Below are positions 57,836 through 64,000 of a stretch of 64,000 nt of DNA, piece after piece. The stretch's first letter is position 1. Each line of letters begins with the position of its first letter. This stretch comes from an uncultured Trichococcus sp. GTDB taxonomy: Bacteria > Bacillota > Bacilli > Lactobacillales > Aerococcaceae. Where the stretch lies: assembly GCF_963663645.1 (NCBI RefSeq), contig NZ_OY760503.1, forward strand, positions 817,001 to 881,000, given 5' to 3'. Under the pieces are notes generated by a model. It made no database searches, was not told where the DNA came from, and saw only the letters and a list, made by a program, of their open reading frames with translations. Both the position numbers and the translations under genes were made by a program.

Positions 57836-58718
57836 GGGATTCACCTCCACCATATAGGGTCATGAATTTTTCCTCCAGATTCTGATTGCGGATTTCGATA
57901 TCCTCCAAATCCAAAGATGACATATCTGCCAAAATTTGATTCACGTTGTCTTTGTACAACAACGAAACCATCCGGTCTGTCCTGGAAAGGACGCGATACC
58001 CTTTGGATTCGAAATCCTCCGTTACGATGGCTGATCCGGTCAGCGTCACCACTTTCCCTGGTTGATACCCGGATGCCATATCTTCCACGGAAATGATTTT
58101 CCCTTCACGGATAAAGGCAGTCCGCGTACAAAATGCTTCCACTTCCGGAAGGTTATGCGTAGAAATGAATACGGTCGCACCTTCTTTATTGTGATAGTTC
58201 AGCTCCTCAAACAAACGATGCTGCATCAAAGGATCCAGTCCGTTTGTAGGCTCGTCAAGAATCAAAAGTTCCGGATTGAAGATCAGGCTGTTCACGATCG
58301 CGACTTTTTTCCGATTCCCCAAGGAAAGGTCCTTCATTTTCTTTTTCGGCTCCAATGCGAACCGTTCCACGTAATAAGCCATCATTTCCTTGATGTTATG
58401 GATTTGGTGGAATTTTCCCGTCATCATCAAAATCTCTTCAACGGTAAGATTGCTGTAGTAGTGCACGTCGCTCGGGACATACCCGATGATGCGCTTGAGA
58501 CTCTCGGAGTCTTTCTGGGCGTCCAGTCCGAAAACTCGGGCACTTCCTTTGCTGGGCTTGATGAAATCAAGCAACAACTTGATGGTTGTCGACTTCCCTG
58601 CCCCGTTCGGCCCGATGAACCCGAATCTTTCGCCTTGCTCCACTGTGAGGTGGACATTGTCCAAAGCCACACTCTTACGGTATCGTTTGGTCAAACCTTC
58701 CATTTCGATTGCTTCCAC
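57828..58718 (-). CDS. ABC transporter ATP-binding protein
   Basis: The 296-residue ATPase has Walker A GPNGAGKST, signature LSLGNRKKVAIVNSL, Walker B ELLILDEPTNGLDPLM and the switch His in FISTHNLPE. A C-terminal extension after residue 215 probably contacts the permease. It overlaps the permease gene by 8 bases. Likely an exporter. Confidence 0.92.
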   Translation of the reverse strand: MEAIEMEGLTKRYRKSVALDNVHLTVEQGERFGFIGPNGAGKSTTIKLLLDFIKPSKGSARVFGLDAQKDSESLKRIIGYVPSDVHYYSNLTVEEILMMTGKFHQIHNIKEMMAYYVERFALEPKKKMKDLSLGNRKKVAIVNSLIFNPELLILDEPTNGLDPLMQHRLFEELNYHNKEGATVFISTHNLPEVEAFCTRTAFIREGKIISVEDMASGYQPGKVVTLTGSAIVTEDFESKGYRVLSRTDRMVSLLYKDNVNQILADMSSLDLEDIEIRNQNLEEKFMTLYGGGESHE

Positions 58719-58830
58719 TGTAACCCCTCCTCAAAAGAACTTTACATACATCCATTATACGTTTTCTCGGCTGAAGTTTACAGCAACAGCACGATTTTTC
58801 TTTTTTTGCTCGACACGGAAGGCCTAAATC

Positions 58831-58961
58831 GCCGAATACATCAGGGATATTCGGCAATCCGAATTCAGAGTATGGCAAAATTGTCGAATGTTCTCAAGCA
58901 TTCGACAATTTGCTTCCAAAGCGTATTGAAATTGTCGAATAAGCGACGCCTATTCGACAAA
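58831..58961. repeat. 51-bp periodic inverted-repeat array, locus 5 (three AT-rich units)
   Basis: Three perfect hairpins: GCCGAATA/TATTCGGC (8-bp arms), ATTGTCGAATG/CATTCGACAAT (11-bp) and TTGTCGAATA/TATTCGACAA (10-bp), each with an 8- or 9-base loop. The CGAAT core recurs at 58833, 58885 and 58936, steps 52 and 51. Stem sequences differ from the GC-rich arrays, but the spacing is the same. Confidence 0.85.
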
Positions 58962-59050
58962 CTGACCTTTCAGCCAAGCAAAAGACCCGAATCAAGCATA
59001 AAGCCGGCCGGGTCTGCGAGGTATCTTACCCATATTGATGCAGCATAAGC

Positions 59051-59089
59051 AAAAGGGGGCTGCCTCGAAATATGGCAGCCCCCCTTTTG
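59051..59089. terminator. Strong hairpin with A and T tracts
   Basis: AAAAGGGGGCTGCC pairs with GGCAGCCCCCCTTTT (one extra C). It lies between locus 5 and the glnA-downstream tandem repeat and may end transcripts from either side. Confidence 0.8.
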
Positions 59090-59109
59090 CAAAAGTGCTC
59101 GATTCCTAA

Positions 59110-59480
59110 CCGCGAATCATCACACTCTTCAAACGTGTTCTGATTCGCAGGGGATTCCGCCTAAGCTGACTACCACACACGGACAAAAAACGTCCGTTTA
59201 GTGTTAGTCCTCTTATTGCTCATCCCCTCCCGCGAATCATCACACTCTTCGTAAACGCGTTCTGAATCCCAGAAATCTGTGCCTAAGCTGACTACCACAC
59301 GAGGACAAAAAGCGTCCTCTTTATGGTAGTCCTCTTAGCGCTCGATTTCTAGAGCGGGATTCATCTCGCTCTTAGTAAACCTGTTCGAAAAGTCAGCTCC
59401 CACTAACGTTTCACACCCCAAGTAGTGAACAAAAGAGGTTCACTTCTTGGGGTGCTCCAACGTACGTTGGAGCTAAACGA
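59110..59480. repeat. 120-bp tandem structured repeat downstream of glnA (two clear copies, one diverged)
   Basis: Copy 1 starts at 59110 and copy 2 at 59230, both with CCGCGAATCATCACACTCTTC; a diverged third starts about 59354. Each copy holds a hairpin with GACTACCA/TGGTAGTC-type outer arms: 59168-59209 with inner ACGGAC/GTCCGT, and 59290-59331 with inner GAGGAC/GTCCTC, so pairing is kept while bases change. The third hairpin (59414-59454) has CACCCCAAG/CTTGGGGTG-type arms, followed by a perfect GCTCCAAC/GTTGGAGC hairpin at 59454-59473. The ACTCTTAGTA string also occurs at the glnA stop. Confidence 0.8.
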
Positions 59481-59494
59481 CTTTTCTCACACTC

Positions 59495-60829
59495 TTAGTA
59501 CATATTTAAGTATTGTTCTCTTTCCCACTCTGTTACTTGTTGGATGTAAGACATTACTTCGATTTCTTTCGATTCGATGAAGTTGTTGCTGATGTGGTCG
59601 CCTAATGCTTCAACCAACAATTGGTCTTTAGAGAACTCTCCAAGAGCCTCATGCAACGATGTAGGCAGGTCCAAAATTCCGTTTTCGTAACGGTCTTCAG
59701 CTGACATTTGGTAGATGTTGCGGTTGATTGGAGCTGGAGCTTCCAATTTGTTCTTAACGCCGTCAAGACCTGCAGCCAATAAAGCAGCTAAAGCCAAGTA
59801 TGGGTTAGCAGCTGGGTCAACACTACGCAATTCAACACGAGTGGACATGCCGCGTGATTCTGGGATACGGATCAGCGGTGAACGGTTTTTTCCGCTCCAT
59901 GCGATGTATACTGGTGCTTCGTAGCCAGGTACCAAACGTTTGTATGAGTTAACGATCGGGTTGCAGACAGCCGTGTATCCGCGCGCATGTTTGATCAGAC
60001 CAGCGATGAATTGGTAAGCTGTTTCGCTTAATTGACGTTCATCTTCTTTGTCGTAGAAAGCATTGCCGTTTTCGTTGAATAAAGACATATTGAAATGCAT
60101 ACCGGAACCATTGATGCCGAATACTGGTTTAGGCATGAATGTTGCATGCAAACCGTGTTTGCGGGCTACAGTCTTAACGATCAATTTAAACGTTTGGATG
60201 TTGTCGCAAGCTTCAACAGCGTTTGCGTACTTCCAGTCGATTTCGTGTTGTCCTGGTGCAACTTCGTGATGGCTTGCTTCAATTTCAAAGCCCAAAGCTT
60301 CCAATTCCAATACGATATCACGACGGCAGTTTTCGCCTAAGTCAGTAGGAGCCAAGTCGAAGTATCCGCCTTGATCGTTCAATTTCAATGTAGGTTGACC
60401 TTTTTCATCCAATTTGAACAGGAAGAATTCAGGTTCAGGTCCTAAATTGAATTCAGTGAAGCCCAAGTCTTCCATTTCTTTAAGAACACGCTTCAAGTTG
60501 TTACGCGGATCTCCAGCAAATGGTTCGCCGCTTGGCATATAAATATCACAGATCAGACGTGCTACTTTGCCTTGTTCAGTGCCCCATGGGAATACTAACC
60601 ATGTATCAAAATCTGGGTACAAGTACATATCACTTTCTTCGATACGTACAAAACCTTCGATGGAAGAACCGTCGAACATCATTTTGTTGTCTAATACTTT
60701 TTCTAGCTGGCTGATAGGAACTTCCACGTTTTTGATTGTGCCTAAGATGTCAGTGAACATTAAACGCAGGTAACGGACATTATCCTTCTTTGCTGATGCG
60801 ATGATTTCTTCTCTAGTAAATTTTGGCAT
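59495..60829 (-). CDS. glnA: Glutamine synthetase type I
   Basis: The 444-residue enzyme has the GSI motifs: [18 protein letters not shown], the metal and ATP sites [40 protein letters not shown] and [19 protein letters not shown], parts of which are listed here as landmarks. It makes glutamine from glutamate and ammonia. It is the GSI-alpha form, without the adenylylation loop, whose feedback-inhibited state controls GlnR. It follows glnR by 45 bases. Confidence 0.97.
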   Translation of the reverse strand: MPKFTREEIIASAKKDNVRYLRLMFTDILGTIKNVEVPISQLEKVLDNKMMFDGSSIEGFVRIEESDMYLYPDFDTWLVFPWGTEQGKVARLICDIYMPSGEPFAGDPRNNLKRVLKEMEDLGFTEFNLGPEPEFFLFKLDEKGQPTLKLNDQGGYFDLAPTDLGENCRRDIVLELEALGFEIEASHHEVAPGQHEIDWKYANAVEACDNIQTFKLIVKTVARKHGLHATFMPKPVFGINGSGMHFNMSLFNENGNAFYDKEDERQLSETAYQFIAGLIKHARGYTAVCNPIVNSYKRLVPGYEAPVYIAWSGKNRSPLIRIPESRGMSTRVELRSVDPAANPYLALAALLAAGLDGVKNKLEAPAPINRNIYQMSAEDRYENGILDLPTSLHEALGEFSKDQLLVEALGDHISNNFIESKEIEVMSYIQQVTEWEREQYLNMY

Positions 60830-60874
60830 TTGTATTCCCTCTCCTTGACTATACTTTGTGTATTTTTTTGTTTT

Positions 60875-61264
60875 TTATAATCTTCCCCAAGGTTTACTTG
60901 AATCCCCAGGGTTAAATCCACTTGCGTTAAGAATTTCTTTGTAGAGGATGCGACGGACATCTTCGTCGGTCAAGTTTTTTTGCTTGTTCTCAAGCTCCTC
61001 TTCTTGCTGCTTCTTCAGTCTTTCGGTACTGTACATCCGTTTGATTGCAGTGATGTTCAACCCTTCCGCCAAATAGTCTTTGACTTCCAGCAAACGATCG
61101 ACGTCGTTCAATGAAAACATCCGGCGATTGGTGTCTGTCCGCTTAGGATGAACGAGTTCTTGCTCTTCGTAATAGCGAATCTGCCTTGCCGTCAGATCCG
61201 TCAGCTGCATGACTGTTCCGATGGTAAAAACAGCCATCGAACGTCGTAGCTCTTTTTCTTTCAT
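60875..61264 (-). CDS. glnR: MerR family nitrogen regulator GlnR
   Basis: The 129-residue protein has the MerR winged helix (FTIGTVMQLTDLTARQIRYYEEQELVHPKRTDTNRRMFSLNDVDRLL, landmarks only) and the GlnR-type C-terminal tail ending GDSSKPWGRL that is sensitive to feedback-inhibited glutamine synthetase. It represses glnRA and, from the box at 54353, probably amt. The start may be nine codons later (ATG before AVFTIG). Confidence 0.95.
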   Translation of the reverse strand: MKEKELRRSMAVFTIGTVMQLTDLTARQIRYYEEQELVHPKRTDTNRRMFSLNDVDRLLEVKDYLAEGLNITAIKRMYSTERLKKQQEEELENKQKNLTDEDVRRILYKEILNASGFNPGDSSKPWGRL

Positions 61265-61410
61265 ACCAACCCCTCCATCGAAGCTTCTGAGTTGAGTGAA
61301 CCACAGATGTATCCTTTTTCTTCAGGAGTTAGCGCCTGTTGAGAAAAAGGTGATGCTTTTCAGCAATTAACCGTATTGCCTAACAATTAATTAAGTGATT
61401 TAATACAACA

Positions 61411-61439
61411 AGAATACTCCTATTCCTCATTCAAGTCAA
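61411..61439 (-). promoter_or_regulatory. Promoter of glnRA
   Basis: On the minus strand TTGACT (61439-61434) and TATTCT (61416-61411) are 17 bases apart, about 150 bases before glnR. Confidence 0.65.
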
Positions 61440-61457
61440 CGCTACCTTAACATCGCT

Positions 61458-61474
61458 TGTGACATTTTCTTACA
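61458..61474. promoter_or_regulatory. GlnR box upstream of glnRA
   Basis: TGTGACATTTTCTTACA fits TGTNA-N7-TNACA perfectly and lies about 20 bases upstream of the -35 box, supporting autoregulation. The remaining stretch to 61663 is AT-rich with no gene. Confidence 0.82.
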
Positions 61475-61663
61475 TAGCTATAAATCCTTGTCAGAATAAC
61501 ATTTGAAAGGCATTTCATCTCCCCTGGATAGGCCAATTTCCTCGCATCGAAATAAAAAAAAGGGTCATTAATGAAAAAAATATTAAAAAAAAATGTGAGC
61601 GGAACGGAAAAATTCCCCAAAAAGCAATAAACATTTACGCCCAAATCCAAACGATCCCTTCGG

Positions 61664-63118
61664 TCAGCGGAAGAGCCCGTTCCGCTCCAATACTCCCGCC
61701 ATATCCAACAGCCATTCCTCTTTTCCTTTTGGTGCAGTGAATTGCACCCCTATCGGCAGGCCGGTTGCGGTCCGGTACAGTGGCAGGCTGATGGCAGGCT
61801 GCCCCGTCAAGTTGGCCTGTTGCGTGAATGGCGTCACCGCCAGACTGTCCTCAAACATTTCCCAGACAACCTGCTTGCGTTCCGCCGCTGACAAGCGCTC
61901 CGCAGCAAGCATCCGTTCCTTCAATTTATGCGTCTGAAAAGAATGATCGATTCTTGGGGCACTTTCTGCCGTAGTGGGCTGCAGAAATAGATCGTAGCTT
62001 TCATGGAAGCGCGCCATCACTGCCGCAGCCTGATCCCAACTCCCCAACGCCAGAGAATATTCTCCTCCGCTGATCGTCTTTCCGTACTGATAGAGGCTCC
62101 AGGAAATCAGTTCCATATCATCCGCGGTCAACGTTCGGCCCAGATTATTGGCGATGCCTGTCAGCATGGCATCCGTTTCCGCTCCGTTCATTGCATAATA
62201 AGCCTCCATCAGGCGGATGCCGTCGATCTCCGGCTTGGCCTCTTCCACTTGGTACCCGAGTGCTTCCAGGGCGGACACTGCCTCCAGAACAGCTTTCTTT
62301 GCATCCTCACTGACTTTTGAACGCACAGGTGACTCAAGCGAATAGGCGATTTTGAAGGTGCGCTTTTTCCTTATCTGGAACTCCTGGTAATGGCTGCCCC
62401 GGAAAAGCGGCGTCTGAAACGGCGCTTCCGCTTGCTCCGTCTGCAGCGCATCCAGCAGCAACGCCGTGTCGCGTACGCTCTTCGTCAAGGCAAAGCTTAC
62501 GGACGCGCCCTGCCAACCGCGATAGGAACCCGGCCCCACCGGCACTCTTCCCCGTGTCGGCTTCAACCCTACAAGCCCCGTAAAAGAAGCGGGTATCCGG
62601 ATCGACCCGCCTCCGTCGCTTGCCGTAGCGATCGGCACCATCCCGGATGCGACCGCAGCTGCAGCGCCGCCGCTCGAACCCCCAGGTGAACGCTCCTTGT
62701 CGAAAGGATTGCGCGAAGGACCATGGATGGTTGCATCCGTAATGTTCTTGAACCCGAACTCCGGGGTATTGGTCTGACCGATGACGATGAATCCGGCTCT
62801 TTCGATCGCCTCAACAAAGTGGCTCGTTTTCGTAGCACGGTACCCTTTCAGCAGGCGCGAACCGGAAGTTGCTGGTTCGCCCGCCAAGTCCTGTCCCAGA
62901 TCCTTTATCAAAATAGGCACCCCGCCGAACAAGGTGTTGCTGTAATCCCTTGACTTGGCTTCCTGCAACGCTTTCTCTTTCCTTGTATGCACGACAGCAT
63001 TATAGTGAGGATTTTCTTTGGCTATCTTCGCGAACGCATCTTCCAGCAATTCGGCTGGAGAAGCCTTCCTTTTATGAAGCAAATCAGCATAATACCATGC
63101 ATCTTTTTGACGATCCAT
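61664..63118 (-). CDS. Amidase (amidase-signature family)
   Basis: The 484-residue protein has the amidase signature with the Ser-Ser-Lys triad: Lys in [14 protein letters not shown], the glycine-serine stretch [14 protein letters not shown], and the nucleophile Ser in [19 protein letters not shown]. It is cytoplasmic. It is not GatA, since no gatC or gatB lies nearby and the sequence resembles general amidases. I start it at the ATG at 63118, behind GAGAGGTG. Substrate unknown. Confidence 0.9.
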   Translation of the reverse strand: MDRQKDAWYYADLLHKRKASPAELLEDAFAKIAKENPHYNAVVHTRKEKALQEAKSRDYSNTLFGGVPILIKDLGQDLAGEPATSGSRLLKGYRATKTSHFVEAIERAGFIVIGQTNTPEFGFKNITDATIHGPSRNPFDKERSPGGSSGGAAAAVASGMVPIATASDGGGSIRIPASFTGLVGLKPTRGRVPVGPGSYRGWQGASVSFALTKSVRDTALLLDALQTEQAEAPFQTPLFRGSHYQEFQIRKKRTFKIAYSLESPVRSKVSEDAKKAVLEAVSALEALGYQVEEAKPEIDGIRLMEAYYAMNGAETDAMLTGIANNLGRTLTADDMELISWSLYQYGKTISGGEYSLALGSWDQAAAVMARFHESYDLFLQPTTAESAPRIDHSFQTHKLKERMLAAERLSAAERKQVVWEMFEDSLAVTPFTQQANLTGQPAISLPLYRTATGLPIGVQFTAPKGKEEWLLDMAGVLERNGLFR

Positions 63119-63364
63119 CCAAACACCTCTCTCATTCATTTCTTTCTTCATTGTAGGTTGATGGCAAAAAAAAGGCAATGATTCCAGCTGCCCAATCCCT
63201 TATCGAAGGACGCCAGTGTCTGCATGCACCATCTGAAGAAAAGCTGTTCATATTCTTTTTGGATGACATCCAAACCGAAATATAGTAGAATCCTTCTATT
63301 GTCTCAATTTTGGAAAGTGCGCAGAAACAGACGGATGAATTCATAGGAAATGGAGCAGGACACG

Positions 63365-64000
63365 ATGAACGAAAGATATAAGGACTTAAAATTGGCGGAA
63401 CAGGGCGCACGACTCAGCATGGTTGCCTATGTCACCCTCTCTTTCGCAAAACTCTTCATCGGAAACGCCTTCGGATCGGCCGCGCTGAGTGCCGATGGAT
63501 TGAATAATTTCACGGATGTCATTTCCACGGTCGCTGTCATGATCGGCCTACGGATCGCCCGCCGGCCGGCTGATGAGGATCATCCTTATGGCCATTGGAA
63601 AGCGGAGACGATTGCGAGCCTCGCCACTTCCTTGCTTATGCTTCTTGTCGGCCTGCAGGTACTGTTCTCAAGCTTTTCAAAACTGACTAGCGGAGAGTTC
63701 ACTACTCCCGATGTGCTGTCCGGTGTCACCGCCTTGATTGCAGGGTTTATCATGATCGGGGTCTACGTATACAACAGCCGCCTCGCAAACCGCATCAACA
63801 GCCTTGGGTTGGCCGCTTCCGCCAAAGACAACCTGAGCGATGCCCTGACCAGTTTTGCGACGGCGATCGCCATTTTTGGCTCCATTTTCGGATTGTATTG
63901 GTTGGATGGGGTCATGGCTGTCATCGTCGGCATCGTCATCATCAAGACTGCAATCGATATTTTCCGTGAAAGTGCCTTCTCCCTTTCGGACGGTTTCGAA
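63365..64000 (+). CDS. Cation diffusion facilitator transporter, C-terminus cut by window edge
   Basis: From the ATG at 63365, 212 residues are visible: MNERYKDLKLAEQGARLSMV, membrane helices, the metal site ALSADGLNNFTDV with DxxxD-type residues, and HPYGHWKAE. These are the CDF motifs for zinc, iron or manganese export. GGAGCAGG stands upstream. The C-terminal metal-binding domain is outside the window. Confidence 0.92.
   Translation, partial: MNERYKDLKLAEQGARLSMVAYVTLSFAKLFIGNAFGSAALSADGLNNFTDVISTVAVMIGLRIARRPADEDHPYGHWKAETIASLATSLLMLLVGLQVLFSSFSKLTSGEFTTPDVLSGVTALIAGFIMIGVYVYNSRLANRINSLGLAASAKDNLSDALTSFATAIAIFGSIFGLYWLDGVMAVIVGIVIIKTAIDIFRESAFSLSDGFE

Overview
The window looks like chromosomal DNA of a low-to-moderate GC Gram-positive bacterium of the Lactobacillales, most likely a member of the Carnobacteriaceae (Trichococcus-like). 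This is inferred from gene content: glnR-glnA, nrdD-nrdG with paired NrdR-like boxes, a complete msm/aga/gtfA raffinose-sucrose operon, a LicT/BglG-controlled PTS, and the Firmicutes housekeeping block dut-radA-yacL-gltX-cysE-cysS-mrnC-rlmB-rae1. No 16S gene or tRNA is present to confirm the genus.

Bases 1-17,000 are a carbohydrate island on the minus strand. From right to left, a GH3 hexosaminidase-like enzyme, a ribose-type ABC importer (ATPase, permease, binding lipoprotein, permease) and a GH2 beta-glycosidase form one probable operon, with an AraC regulator divergent from it. A licT antiterminator follows, then a three-domain PTS enzyme II, a decayed second PTS gene, a Cys-type sulfatase, an anaerobic sulfatase-maturing radical SAM enzyme, a TauE/SafE anion exporter and a formylglycine-generating enzyme cut by the window edge. 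My reading is uptake and phosphorylation of a sulfated sugar, cytoplasmic desulfation and export of the sulfur oxyanion, with both oxygen-dependent and oxygen-independent maturation of the sulfatase. Each PTS-side transcription unit carries an RAT antiterminator site overlapping a terminator.

Bases 18,400-28,800 hold small genes (a YbjQ pair, an NTF2-like protein) and then the housekeeping block for aminoacyl-tRNA synthesis, cysteine synthesis, RNA processing and DNA repair. Bases 29,000-41,600 are alpha-glucan and alpha-galactoside metabolism: an MsmK-type ATPase, a cytoplasmic GH13 amylase, a ring-cleaving dioxygenase-like protein, and the msm operon (msmR; msmE-msmF-msmG-gtfA-aga) with a cre site and promoter in front of msmE.

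Bases 41,700-50,900 are mixed: a lipoprotein, an epimerase with a C-terminal zinc-ribbon-like tail, a YtrA-type regulator with its ABC exporter and an anchored 390-residue protein behind two identical operators, an aldo/keto reductase, and a NERD-nuclease-like gene lying between two repeat arrays. Then come nrdG-nrdD, an ammonium transporter fused to a P-II domain behind a GlnR box, elaA with a 57-residue membrane peptide, an ABC-2 exporter, glnA-glnR behind a second GlnR box, an amidase and the start of a cation diffusion facilitator.

The most unusual non-coding signal is a family of intergenic arrays in which short inverted repeats recur every 50-52 bp. I see it at five places (about 19.9, 30.3, 48.8, 50.0 and 58.8 kb) with different stem sequences but the same spacing. 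A second signal is a 120-bp tandem repeat downstream of glnA whose hairpins show compensatory base changes.
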